Source of the DNA: Xinfangfangia pollutisoli | GTDB lineage: Bacteria; Pseudomonadota; Alphaproteobacteria; Rhodobacterales; Rhodobacteraceae | Direction of reading: 5' to 3' | Assembly (NCBI RefSeq): GCF_020179405.1 | Contig: NZ_JAICBZ010000028.1 | Span: 1-44,297 of the forward strand | DNA: 44,297 bases | Shown: in pieces, positions 8,724-16,922 of the stretch | Layout of the letters: each line of letters opens with the position of its first letter | Numbering within the stretch: position 1 is the stretch's first letter | The notes under the pieces: model-generated | The model's database searches: none | Seen by the model: only the letters and a program-made list of their open reading frames with translations | Told to the model about the DNA's origin: nothing | Program-made: the position numbers and the translations under genes

Positions 8724-10235
8724 ATGGACTTTCTGGATCACCTGGCCCTGGGACTTGCCACCGCCCTTCAGGCGGAAAGCCTGTTCTACTGCTTCATCGG
8801 TGTCCTTCTGGGCACGTTCATCGGCGTCCTGCCGGGCATCGGCCCCACCGCCACTATCGCCATGCTGCTGCCGGTGACGTATTTCCTGTCCCCCACCGCC
8901 GCCCTGATCATGCTGGCAGGCATTTACTACGGCTCGCAATACGGCGGATCGACCACCGCGATCCTGATGAACCTGCCGGGCGAGGTCTCGTCGTCGGTCA
9001 CCGCCATCGACGGCTACCAGATGGCGCGGAAGGGCGAGGCCGGCAAGGCGCTGGCCATCGCGGCGATCGGGTCTTTCGTGGCGGGCACTTTCGCGACCTT
9101 CCTCATCGCGCTGGCCGCCGTGCCGCTGTCATCGCTGGCGCTGAGGTTCGGCTCGACCGAATACTTCGCCCTGATCGTGCTGGGGCTGGTGACCTCGGTC
9201 GTCCTGGCGCATGGCTCGGTCATCAAGGGCGTGGCGATGATCCTGACCGGGATGCTGTTCGGCCTGGTCGGCACTGATACCGACAGCGGCATGTTCCGCT
9301 ACACGCTGGGCTTCTACCAGCTGTCCGACGGGCTGGAGACGGTGGCGGTCGCGCTGGGGATCTTCGGCATTTCCGAGATCCTGCGCAATCTTGAAGGCGG
9401 CGCGGACAGCGCGGGCCTGGGCACGGCCCGGATCACCAGCCTGATGCCCTCGCGCGCCGATCTGCGCGCCGCTGCCCCGCCGATCCTGCGCGGCTCGCTT
9501 CTGGGGGCGGTGATGGGGGTGCTGCCGGGGGGCGGGTCGATCCTTTCGGCCTTTTCCGCCTATGCGCTGGAAAAGAAACTGTCGCGCCATCCCGAACGCT
9601 TCGGCCATGGCGCGATCGAGGGGGTCGCGGCGCCGGAATCCGCGAACAACGCAGGCGCGCAGACCAGCTTCATCCCGATGCTGACGCTGGGCATTCCGTC
9701 CAACGCGCTGATGGCACTGATGGCGGGGGCGCTGATGATCCACGGGATCACGCCCGGGCCGAACGTGATCCGCGAACAGCCCGATCTGTTCTGGGGCGTC
9801 ATCGCCAGCATGTGGATCGGCAATGCGATGCTGGTGGTGCTGAACCTGCCGCTGGTAGGCCTTTGGGTCGCGCTGCTGAAGATCCCCTACCGGGTGCTGC
9901 TGCCCGCCATCGTGATCTTCTCGACCATCGGGGTCTATACCGTCAACAACAGCGGCTTCGACCTTTACGTCCTGATCTTCTTCGGCACGCTCGGCTATGT
10001 CTTCCGCAAGCTGGGCTGCGAGGTGGCGCCCTTCCTGATCGGCTTCGTCCTGAGCAAGCTGCTGGAGACGCATTTCCACCGGGCGCTGGTGTTCTCGGGC
10101 GGCGATCTGACGGTCTTCCTGCGCGAGCCGATCAGCGCCGCCATCCTGGCGCTGACCGGCTTCGTCGTGCTGCTGGTGGCCCTGCCCGCCTTCCGCCGGA
10201 CCCGCAAGCAGGCCTTTGCAGACAGCGACGACTGA
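8724..10235 (+). CDS. tctA: TTT transporter large membrane subunit TctA (set 2)
   Basis: A 503-residue TctA permease subunit starting MDFLDHLALGL. The first-half signature is [17 protein letters not shown] and the second half has GVLPGGGSI followed by [20 protein letters not shown], nearly identical to set 1. The frame remains open upstream of 8724, but homologous length and the short gap to tctB support this ATG. It ends 3 bp before the stop of the convergent IclR gene, leaving no room for a terminator between them. Confidence 0.95.
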   Translation: MDFLDHLALGLATALQAESLFYCFIGVLLGTFIGVLPGIGPTATIAMLLPVTYFLSPTAALIMLAGIYYGSQYGGSTTAILMNLPGEVSSSVTAIDGYQMARKGEAGKALAIAAIGSFVAGTFATFLIALAAVPLSSLALRFGSTEYFALIVLGLVTSVVLAHGSVIKGVAMILTGMLFGLVGTDTDSGMFRYTLGFYQLSDGLETVAVALGIFGISEILRNLEGGADSAGLGTARITSLMPSRADLRAAAPPILRGSLLGAVMGVLPGGGSILSAFSAYALEKKLSRHPERFGHGAIEGVAAPESANNAGAQTSFIPMLTLGIPSNALMALMAGALMIHGITPGPNVIREQPDLFWGVIASMWIGNAMLVVLNLPLVGLWVALLKIPYRVLLPAIVIFSTIGVYTVNNSGFDLYVLIFFGTLGYVFRKLGCEVAPFLIGFVLSKLLETHFHRALVFSGGDLTVFLREPISAAILALTGFVVLLVALPAFRRTRKQAFADSDD

Positions 10236-10238
10236 CCG

Positions 10239-11198
10239 CTACAGCCCGAAATCCTGATCGCCGGCGCGGGCATCGGCCACCGGGGATTGCGGCGTGCCGT
10301 TGCGCATGAACGAGATCACTGTCTCGATGCTGCGGACCATGTCCTTCAACGGCTCGATCACCCGCTCTGACATCTGGTTGCGCGGGATGGCCGAGGTGAA
10401 GAAACTGACCGTCACCGAGGCCATGACCTTGCCGCCGGGGCGGATCGGCACGGCGACGGTGGTGTTGCGGCGCGGTTCGGTCTGCGGAGAGCGCAGCGCA
10501 TGGCCCTGCTTGCGCACCCCGGCGAGAAGAAGCTGAAACTCTTCCTCCTGCTCGGCCGTGAACCCGGCCGTGCTGTTGGCCCGGTAGGCGGCGATGGCAG
10601 CGGCGCGCTCTTCCTCGCCGCAAAAGGCAAGATAGGCCCGCCCCATGGCCGAGCTGACAAGATTGGGCCGGTTGCCGATCAGCGTGCTGGCGTGAACCCA
10701 AGGGCTGATTGCGCCGGTCCAGAATTGCAGGGCGATGGCGTCGCCATCCAGCGTGCCGATGCCGATGGGCCATTTGATCCGATGTGTCAGATCGATGGCG
10801 AACGGACGCGCGACCTCGATGATCTGGGCGATGCCTTCATAGCCTGCGTCCAGCTCTCGCACCCTGCGCGTCACCCGGTAGCCGCCGCACAGGTTGTCGC
10901 GCGCGACATATCCCTCTTCGACCAGCGTATCCAGCATGCGCACGATGGTGGGTTTCGGCAGGCCCGTCTCCAGATGCAACGCGCCTACGGTGGTGATCCG
11001 GCGACGGTTGACGATCCGCAGGATCTCCAGCGCGCGCCGCACCGCCTCGACCGGGGGATAGGAGGCGCGCATCCGGTCGACACTGCCCCGACGTGAATTC
11101 GCGCGGCAGTTTCCGGCAGAGGACACCTTCGCCCGCACCAAGGTGCCGGTTGCATCGCTGCCGTCCCGGCCCGGCAAATCCGCCCCAGAACTGTCCAT
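10239..11198 (-). CDS. IclR-family transcriptional regulator (IclR1)
   Basis: A 319-residue regulator: a disordered-looking N-terminal extension of about 40 residues, a winged helix-turn-helix (VEAVRRALEILRIVNRRR and the recognition helix TGLPKPTIVRMLDTL), and a C-terminal IclR effector domain. The start at 11198 is chosen for the GGGAGGG ribosome site; an internal ATG at 11072 would give a protein of usual family length (277) and cannot be excluded. Its recognition helix is almost the same as that of the second IclR protein at 14329-15138. It diverges from the aldolase gene across 301 bp with two operator-like sites. It probably senses a carboxylate intermediate of the block. Confidence 0.93.
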   Translation of the reverse strand: MDSSGADLPGRDGSDATGTLVRAKVSSAGNCRANSRRGSVDRMRASYPPVEAVRRALEILRIVNRRRITTVGALHLETGLPKPTIVRMLDTLVEEGYVARDNLCGGYRVTRRVRELDAGYEGIAQIIEVARPFAIDLTHRIKWPIGIGTLDGDAIALQFWTGAISPWVHASTLIGNRPNLVSSAMGRAYLAFCGEEERAAAIAAYRANSTAGFTAEQEEEFQLLLAGVRKQGHALRSPQTEPRRNTTVAVPIRPGGKVMASVTVSFFTSAIPRNQMSERVIEPLKDMVRSIETVISFMRNGTPQSPVADARAGDQDFGL

Positions 11199-11351
11199 TT
11201 GATCCCTCCCCTGGATCCCCGCAGACCTGCAAGCGGGTTTGGACAGGGCGCCACGATGAAGGGTCAAGGTGGTCGGCGCGTCAAAGGGCGGCGCCTGTCC
11301 GCGTTCGAGGTTACAAACTAGCCCGAAGCGCGGAGATCACGCCATAATAAG

Positions 11352-11366
11352 TTTCGCACAGTGAAA
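11352..11366. promoter_or_regulatory. IclR-type operator, copy e
   Basis: TTTCGCACAGTGAAA lies in the 301-bp region between iclR1 (start 11198) and the aldolase gene (start 11500). The rest of that spacer shows no gene. Confidence 0.55.
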
Positions 11367-11406
11367 TTCTGGGGATACGGCGCCGCGCCAGTCCCGGCCC
11401 CAGGGA

Positions 11407-11421
11407 TTTCGCACAGAGGAA
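11407..11421. promoter_or_regulatory. IclR-type operator, copy f
   Basis: TTTCGCACAGAGGAA shares its first ten bases with copy e, 55 bp away centre to centre, and lies about 80 bp before the aldolase start. Confidence 0.55.
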
Positions 11422-11499
11422 TGGCGACACCCCGTCGATGCGCTGCCCGACAGGCGCGGTAGGCCTGCCCGGTCCAACAAGATCAGGAGCCGCCGCACC

Positions 11500-12264
11500 A
11501 TGTCCGCCAACCCCCGCAGCTTCCGCGCCCGGCTTCTGGCCGGGGATCCGATGATCGGAACCTTCCTGAAGTTTCCCACCACTCAGACGGTCGAGATCCT
11601 AGGGGCGCTCGGCTTCGATTTCGTGGTGATCGACCAGGAACATGCCCCGCTGGACCGCGCGCAGATCGACCTGATGTGCCTGGCCGCCCGCGCCTCGGGC
11701 ATTGCACCGGTTGTTCGCGTCGGGGATCCCGGCGCCGCAAATGTGCTGTCTGCGCTGGATTGCGGGGCCTTGGGGATCATGTTCCCGCATGTGACCTCGG
11801 CCCGCACCGCCGCCGATTTCGTGGCGCGCTGCCGCTACCGGGGCGGGGTGCGCGGTTTCGTCGGCATGTCGCGGGCGGCGGGCTGGGGCGCGCAGTCGGG
11901 ACTGGACTTCATGGCCGCGCAGGACAGCGAGGTGGCGATGATCGCGATGATCGAGGATCAGCCGGCGGTCGATGAGGTGGCGCAGATCGTGGCGACGCCC
12001 GGGCTGGACGCGATCTTCGTCGGGCGCGGCGATCTGGGCGCCTCCTTCGCGGGCGACCCTGACGCCAAGAACAAGGTCGCGGCGCTGGCGCAGCGGATCG
12101 CCGCCGCGACGAAAGCGGCCGGCAAGCCGCTCTTGATGCTGGCGACAAGCCCTGAGGACGCGGCGGCGATGCGGGCGCTTGGCGCCGTCTCGCTTCTGGT
12201 CGGCAGCGATCACGGCTTCTTCCGGGCCGCCGCCGCACAGGCACTGAAGGATTACCGGGCCTAG
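11500..12264 (+). CDS. HpcH/HpaI-family class II aldolase
   Basis: A 254-residue aldolase of the family that includes 4-hydroxy-2-oxoheptanedioate aldolase (HpaI), 2-keto-3-deoxy-L-rhamnonate aldolase and 2-dehydro-3-deoxyglucarate aldolase. These split 2-keto-4-hydroxy acids to pyruvate plus an aldehyde. Catalytic positions are present: H48 in DQEHAP, R73 in VVRV, and metal ligands E152 (MIED) and D178 (GRGDLGAS), a constant three-residue offset from E. coli HpaI as I recall it. A ribosome site (AGGAG) lies near 11485. It has its own divergent control region, and its stop codon shares CTAG with the convergent next gene. Confidence 0.93.
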   Translation: MSANPRSFRARLLAGDPMIGTFLKFPTTQTVEILGALGFDFVVIDQEHAPLDRAQIDLMCLAARASGIAPVVRVGDPGAANVLSALDCGALGIMFPHVTSARTAADFVARCRYRGGVRGFVGMSRAAGWGAQSGLDFMAAQDSEVAMIAMIEDQPAVDEVAQIVATPGLDAIFVGRGDLGASFAGDPDAKNKVAALAQRIAAATKAAGKPLLMLATSPEDAAAMRALGAVSLLVGSDHGFFRAAAAQALKDYRA

Positions 12265-13265
12265 CTTCCCTCGGGCCCCATCACCACGACCTTGCCGATC
12301 TGACGGTTGGCATCCAGCATGCGGTGCGCGTCCTGCATCGCGTCGAAGGAAAAGGTGGCGCAGATCGGCATATGCATCTTGCCCTGCGCAAGCAGGGGCC
12401 AGACCTTGGCCACCTGCACCTCGGCCAGCCGCCCCTTATAGGCGGCGTCGCGCGGGCGCAGGGTGGACCCGGCCAGCGTGAGCCGACGGCGCACAAGGCT
12501 GCGGGTGTCCACCTCGCTTTGCGGGGATTGGTGGCTGGCGATCAGGATCAGGCGGCCATCGTAATCCAGAAGCTCAAGATGGCGGGCCACGGTGGGGCCG
12601 GCCTGCGCGTCCAGAATGACGTCGCAGCCCCGCCCGCCCGTGGCTGCGCGGACCTGTTCGGGCCAATCGCCGGCGGTGTAATCCACCGCCGCCTCTGCCC
12701 CCAGATCCAGACAGACCCGGCGTTTTTCGGCTGTGCTGGCGGTGGCGATGACCCGCGCATCGAACAGCTGCCGCGCGATCTGGATCGCCGCCATGCCGAC
12801 GCCAGAGGTTCCGCCCTGCACCAGAAGCGTCTCTCCCGGCTGAAGACGGCCCAGCCAGACCACATTGTTCCAGGCGGTGAAAAGCGCTTCGGGCAGGGCG
12901 GCGGCCTGCGCGGCGGTGAAGCCCTCGGGCAGCGGCATGGTCTGCAACACCGGCACGGCGCAGAACTCCGCATAGGCCCCGCCATTCGTCAGCGCGCATC
13001 GCTGCTGGCCGATCATCCCCGGATCCACATTCGGGCCGACGGCGGCAACCACCCCGGCCGCATCCAGCCCGGGCAGGTCCGACGCACCGGGCGGCGGCGG
13101 ATAGAGGCCGCGCCGCTGCTGCACGTCGGGCCGGTTCAGGCCGATGGCCTGTACCCTTAACAGGACCTCGCCGGGGCCGGGCACCGGGCACGGTCGGATC
13201 GCTTCGCGCAGCACCTCGGGCCCGCCCGGGGCGGAGATCTCGATCACGCGCATCGTCTGGGTCAT
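12261..13265 (-). CDS. Zinc-independent quinone oxidoreductase-like protein (MDR family)
   Basis: A 334-residue medium-chain dehydrogenase/reductase of the quinone oxidoreductase (zeta-crystallin) group. The NADPH-binding glycine motif is VQGGTSGVGMAAIQ, and the N-terminal GroES-like domain starts MRVIEISAPGGPEVL. It lacks the cysteine set of zinc alcohol dehydrogenases. Members reduce quinones or enoyl compounds with NADPH. The start at 13265 (MTQTMRV) lies 13 bp after the stop of the upstream hydrolase; an ATG at 13289 overlapping that stop is an alternative. It forms an operon with the hydrolase on the minus strand. The real substrate is unknown. Confidence 0.9.
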   Translation of the reverse strand: MTQTMRVIEISAPGGPEVLREAIRPCPVPGPGEVLLRVQAIGLNRPDVQQRRGLYPPPPGASDLPGLDAAGVVAAVGPNVDPGMIGQQRCALTNGGAYAEFCAVPVLQTMPLPEGFTAAQAAALPEALFTAWNNVVWLGRLQPGETLLVQGGTSGVGMAAIQIARQLFDARVIATASTAEKRRVCLDLGAEAAVDYTAGDWPEQVRAATGGRGCDVILDAQAGPTVARHLELLDYDGRLILIASHQSPQSEVDTRSLVRRRLTLAGSTLRPRDAAYKGRLAEVQVAKVWPLLAQGKMHMPICATFSFDAMQDAHRMLDANRQIGKVVVMGPEGS

Positions 13266-13278
13266 CGCGCCCCGCTTC

Positions 13279-14226
13279 TCAGCCCGCATCGGGCAGCTTC
13301 TGTCCCACCAGCCGGGCCGGATTGTCCCGCACCATCATCCGCACGTCGCCCGGCGCATAGCCAAGACCAAGCAGCAACCGGATCGCCTGACGCATCCCCT
13401 CGACCGGCGTGGGGTTGTCCACCTGGCCAAGATCCGACCCGATGGAACTGTTCGCAACCCCCGCCGCGTCGATCTCATCCTTCAGCTGCTGCGGAGGATA
13501 GACGTTGAACCGCGAGTCGATGAAGAGGCAGGCGGATTGTTCGACCACCACCCCCATCGCCCCCAGATCGGCGATGTCCTTGAAGCTGCTGTGCAATCCG
13601 TAGGTCGGGTGGTTGGTCAGCAGCTTCGTCACGCCCCGGCTTCTGGCCTCTTCGAACAACGCGAAGATCTCGGCCACATGCAGGTGGCCCGAGGACAGGA
13701 TCACGTCATGTTCGGCGATGATATCCAGGATCTCCTTCACCGGGTCGATGATCCTGCCCATCTCGTCAACCGGCGACAGGGCCCGGGGCGGGCGCAGTTT
13801 CACATTGCTGGCCAGGCGCGTCTTGCCATGGCTGGACCGGATGTGGTTCGCGGCATGGGCGGTCGGCATGAAGACCAGCTTGGCCCCGGACTTGATGTTG
13901 AAATCCACCGCATAGGGATTGAAGCCGCCCACGGCATTGTTCAACACGACCGAGCCGTACATCTGCACGCCCAGATGGCCAACCAGCCGTTCCATCATCG
14001 GGATCACCGGGGCGACCGAATAATGGTGGTCCTTGAACAGCACGCCCGACATGCCCGCCGCCGCCGCTTCCTCGACCTGCTGCAAATGGTCCAGCTTGCG
14101 CGCCATGGTCGAAGGGCCGCTGTGGACATGCAGGTCGATTGCGCCCTTCATCAGATCGGCCACGATGCTCTCGTCGGCCGTTTCCATGATCGCAACCGCT
14201 TCCTTGCGCCATTCCGTCGATGACAT
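13279..14226 (-). CDS. DUF6282-type metal-dependent hydrolase (amidohydrolase-like)
   Basis: A 315-residue protein with the amidohydrolase-like start motif DLHVHSGPS (HVH at 33-35), a later SSGHLHVAEI, TNHPTYGL and GSDLGQVDNP, giving a plausible set of histidine and aspartate metal ligands in a TIM barrel. It fits the DUF6282 family, whose members accompany carboxylate transporters and are not well characterised. The gene has a palindromic operator-like site at 14303-14317 in front and is followed by the oxidoreductase. It could hydrolyse a lactone or amide form of an imported acid; that is inference. Confidence 0.82.
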   Translation of the reverse strand: MSSTEWRKEAVAIMETADESIVADLMKGAIDLHVHSGPSTMARKLDHLQQVEEAAAAGMSGVLFKDHHYSVAPVIPMMERLVGHLGVQMYGSVVLNNAVGGFNPYAVDFNIKSGAKLVFMPTAHAANHIRSSHGKTRLASNVKLRPPRALSPVDEMGRIIDPVKEILDIIAEHDVILSSGHLHVAEIFALFEEARSRGVTKLLTNHPTYGLHSSFKDIADLGAMGVVVEQSACLFIDSRFNVYPPQQLKDEIDAAGVANSSIGSDLGQVDNPTPVEGMRQAIRLLLGLGYAPGDVRMMVRDNPARLVGQKLPDAG

Positions 14227-14302
14227 TCCCGCTTCTCCCTCTGCAACCGGCGAGGGTGTTCTGGCTTGCTTCCGCGGGGTCCACCCGATCGGGATGCGGC
14301 GT

Positions 14303-14317
14303 TTCCGGCTGACGGAA
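14303..14317. promoter_or_regulatory. IclR-type operator, copy g
   Basis: TTCCGGCTGACGGAA, with one further matching base on each side, is between the stop of iclR2 (14329) and the start of the DUF6282 hydrolase gene (14226). Confidence 0.6.
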
Positions 14318-14328
14318 AAGCCGGGCCG

Positions 14329-15138
14329 TCAGACCGCCTGATCGGCCGCCTCGTCCCGCAGCCGCTCGGTCGCGGCGGTGATGCGCAGGCTGGCAGCCTT
14401 CAGCCGCTCCGCAAGCTCGTCCAGCGCGGTATCGCCGCGCAGAGCCGTGCGGAAGAACGTGATGCCGATGGTCGCGCGCACCGTGCCGTCCAGAAAGATC
14501 GGCACTGCCAGCGTGTCCGAGGACCGCGGCTCGATCTCGCGGTCGCGCAGCGCATAGCCCTTCCAGCGGATCGAGGTGATCATCCCGAAAAGCGCTTGGG
14601 CATCGCGGACCAGCTCATGCCCCTCTGACTGCTCGGCGATGGTCTGGCGCGCGTAGGTTTCGACCTGGGTGGGGTCGCAGAACGAGATATAGGCGCGCCC
14701 CAGGCCCCGCAGGAAGAAGCTGAGATGCATGTTCAGCGTGGAATGGAAGGGCGACATCGGGCTTTCATGCGCCGTGGACAGCCGGACCACCACGCCATTC
14801 CCGCTGGGCAAGGCGACCGAGACCGGCCATTTGATCTCGCGCGTGATCTCATGTGCGATGGGGGTCGCGGCCTGCACGATCAGCGGATCGCCGTGGTAGC
14901 CGCTGGACAGCGTGCGGACCAGCGAGGTCAGCTGGTAGCCGCCATTCCGCCGCAGGCTGGTGACGAAGCCCGCATGGTTCAGCGTCGACAGGAAGCGCAC
15001 CAATGTGGGCTTCGGAAGCCCGGTTTCCTTGTGCAGGTAATCGACCGAGGACACCGGCCTGCGGTTCATCGCCTGCAGGATGGCCAGCGTGCGCTCGGCC
15101 GAACGGATGGGGGCTTCGCCCTGGATCAGATCTTTCAC
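14329..15138 (-). CDS. IclR-family transcriptional regulator (IclR2)
   Basis: A 269-residue IclR regulator of normal length, with a winged helix-turn-helix (IRSAERTLAILQAMNRR, recognition helix TGLPKPTLVRFLSTL) and a C-terminal effector domain. The start is taken as the GTG at 15138 because AGGAGGG lies three bases upstream and this gives the family N-terminus; ATG codons further up (15186, 15249) lack such a site and would run through the operator region. Two operator-like palindromes 32 bp apart lie 117-163 bp upstream, suggesting autoregulation. It is about as similar in layout to IclR1 as paralogues in one regulon. Confidence 0.92.
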   Translation of the reverse strand: MKDLIQGEAPIRSAERTLAILQAMNRRPVSSVDYLHKETGLPKPTLVRFLSTLNHAGFVTSLRRNGGYQLTSLVRTLSSGYHGDPLIVQAATPIAHEITREIKWPVSVALPSGNGVVVRLSTAHESPMSPFHSTLNMHLSFFLRGLGRAYISFCDPTQVETYARQTIAEQSEGHELVRDAQALFGMITSIRWKGYALRDREIEPRSSDTLAVPIFLDGTVRATIGITFFRTALRGDTALDELAERLKAASLRITAATERLRDEAADQAV

Positions 15139-15254
15139 AGGCCCTCCTCCGGCGGACAAGCCGCCGACCCGGAACGGCCGCGCCATGGCCGCGCGCCTTT
15201 CGATGGCAAGCCTAGCCGCAGCATGGGCAAGATGCGATCTGTATCGCATGCGGA

Positions 15255-15269
15255 TTTCGCCTGGCGGAA
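15255..15269. promoter_or_regulatory. IclR-type operator, copy h
   Basis: TTTCGCCTGGCGGAA overlaps a perfect 20-bp palindrome at 15260-15279 (CCTGGCGGAATTCCGCCAGG) and is upstream of iclR2. A third half-site TTCCGCC lies at 15270-15276. Confidence 0.65.
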
Positions 15270-15286
15270 TTCCGCCAGGACCTGGG

Positions 15287-15301
15287 TTCCGCCTGGCGGA
15301 A
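15287..15301. promoter_or_regulatory. IclR-type operator, copy i (perfect palindrome)
   Basis: TTCCGCCTGGCGGAA is a perfect inverted repeat around one central T and is the best copy of the motif. It is 32 bp (about three helical turns) from copy h and directly after the end of the fumarase beta gene. Confidence 0.7.
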
Positions 15302-15304
15302 AGA

Positions 15305-15931
15305 TCAGCCGCCGCGGTCTTTCGCCAGCTGGTCCAGTATGGCCGGCAGGCGGGCGCGGGCCCTGGCGGTCAGATCGTGATAAACGCTATGGCCATGGGC
15401 ATCGATCGCGACGGTAAGCGGACCGAACCCGTCCAGCCGCAGCCGCGACAGGCGGAACTGCTCGATCAGATCGTCCCAGCCCGTCGCCTCGACCGCGGTG
15501 ACGCCTTCCGTCAGCAGCGCGGCGGCGCCGCCCACCATCGACAGGTAGACGCATCCCGTCTGCTGCAGGGCAGCGACGCCATCCTCGTCCATCCCGCCCT
15601 TGCCCGCCACCACGGTCAGACCGAAGTGCCGGACGATGCCGGGCAGGAAGGCGTTGAAGCGTGTGCTGGTCGTCGGATTAACGTACAGGGGCCGCATGAC
15701 GCCCGCGTCATCCCGCCGACTGAGGCTGCCCATGTGGAACAGCGCCGCGCCGGCCATGTCGATTGGCGGGGGAATGCCGTCTCGAACGCCTTGGGCCATC
15801 CGCAGATGCGCAGGATATCCGGCGGTTGCCACCGCCACGCCGCTGACCCGCAGAATGTCGCCCGCCCTCAGGCTGCGCGCCGTGTCGGGGTGAAGCGGCA
15901 GGGTCAGGTGGATCTCACTCAATCCAGTCAA
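15305..15931 (-). CDS. Class I fumarase/tartrate dehydratase-like beta subunit
   Basis: A 208-residue protein matching the C-terminal (swivelling) domain of class I fumarases, found as a separate beta subunit in tartrate dehydratase and in some fumarases. It shows NPTTSTRFNAF at 85-95 and the family loop GKGGM at 110-114. The usual RDxAH segment is replaced by TAGYPAHLRM. It overlaps the alpha-subunit gene by 17 bp, so the two are co-translated. With the alpha subunit it should make a (4Fe-4S) hydro-lyase acting on a hydroxy-dicarboxylate such as tartrate, malate or citramalate; which one is not decided by sequence. Confidence 0.9.
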   Translation of the reverse strand: MTGLSEIHLTLPLHPDTARSLRAGDILRVSGVAVATAGYPAHLRMAQGVRDGIPPPIDMAGAALFHMGSLSRRDDAGVMRPLYVNPTTSTRFNAFLPGIVRHFGLTVVAGKGGMDEDGVAALQQTGCVYLSMVGGAAALLTEGVTAVEATGWDDLIEQFRLSRLRLDGFGPLTVAIDAHGHSVYHDLTARARARLPAILDQLAKDRGG

Positions 15932-16784
15932 CCCGGCCAGAGTTGTGGATCAGCGCGCGGCTGCGACGGTTTATCCAGCAGTTGAAGCAGACCGCCACCG
16001 GCGTGAAACCATGTCCGGCGGCATAGTCGATATGCACCCCCAGCGCCGTCGTATCGCCCCCCGTGCCCATGGGGCCGAAGCCGGTGGCATTGACAGCGCG
16101 GGTCAGGCGCTCTTCCATCGCGGCCAGGATCGGTTCGGAATTCGTACTGCCGAAGGGCCGCAGGGTTTGCAGTTTCGCCAGCTTCGCAGCATGGTCGAAG
16201 GACCCGCCGATGCCCACGCCGATCACGACGGGCGGGCAATGCTGCGACCCGGCGCGGATCGACACTTCCAGAACGTAGCGTTCGATCTCTTCCAGCGTCG
16301 GGTAGCTGAAGATCTCCAGCGCCGCCCAACGGCCCGACCCCAGCGCCTTGGGCGAGCAGGTGATGTCGATGTGATCGGCGCCGGAAAGCAGATCCCAGGT
16401 GACATGCGGCATATCCTTGCCACGATAGCTGCGCTCGCCCGTCAGCGGGTTGGTGACAAATTTCAGGATGGGCGGCTGGATCGTGTCTACCAGGTCGGCG
16501 AAGGCATCGGTGATGGCCTGCTTGATGTCGCCATCGAAGCGGACCCGCGTGCCGATCTTGACGAAATAGACCGGGAAGCCCGCGTCCGAGCAGACGAAGG
16601 TTCCGCGCGTCTCGGCCTGGCGGGCGCTGGCGATCATGAAATTCAGCGTGTTCCGCCCGGTCTCCGAGCGTTCAGTCGCGGCCGCCCTTGCCAGTGCGTG
16701 GTGCGAATTCTCGGGAATGCGCTTCAGCGCCCGTTCATACAGGGTGCGGGCAGTGTCCTTCATTGCCTGATAGGTGACAGCCAT
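15915..16784 (-). CDS. Class I fumarase/tartrate dehydratase-like alpha subunit
   Basis: A 289-residue alpha subunit. Candidate (4Fe-4S) ligands are C65 (CSDAGFP), C183 (CPPVVIGVGIGG) and C269 (with C266 nearby, CFNCW), the usual three-cysteine pattern. Where well-known family members have K-G-x-G-S-E-N, this protein has SPKALGSGRWAAL, so the substrate pocket may differ. Class I enzymes of this kind include fumarase, L-tartrate dehydratase and mesaconase. The gene diverges from the Ldh2-type dehydrogenase over 138 bp holding an operator-like site, and together they could turn a hydroxy-dicarboxylate into a keto acid. Confidence 0.9.
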   Translation of the reverse strand: MAVTYQAMKDTARTLYERALKRIPENSHHALARAAATERSETGRNTLNFMIASARQAETRGTFVCSDAGFPVYFVKIGTRVRFDGDIKQAITDAFADLVDTIQPPILKFVTNPLTGERSYRGKDMPHVTWDLLSGADHIDITCSPKALGSGRWAALEIFSYPTLEEIERYVLEVSIRAGSQHCPPVVIGVGIGGSFDHAAKLAKLQTLRPFGSTNSEPILAAMEERLTRAVNATGFGPMGTGGDTTALGVHIDYAAGHGFTPVAVCFNCWINRRSRALIHNSGRVDWIE

Positions 16785-16835
16785 GCCGCCATGCTACGGC
16801 GTCCCTTGTGCGGGTATCGCGCCCCCCGGCGGCGA

Positions 16836-16850
16836 TTTCGGCCTGCGAAA
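16836..16850. promoter_or_regulatory. IclR-type operator, copy j
   Basis: TTTCGGCCTGCGAAA sits midway between the divergent starts of the fumarase alpha gene (16784) and the Ldh2 gene (16923). Confidence 0.6.
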
Positions 16851-16922
16851 CCGCCTGTTCTCCGGCTTCGGTCCTGCAGGCCGCCCCCTAGGCTTGTCCC
16901 GAACCGAGAGGGGGACTGGCTG

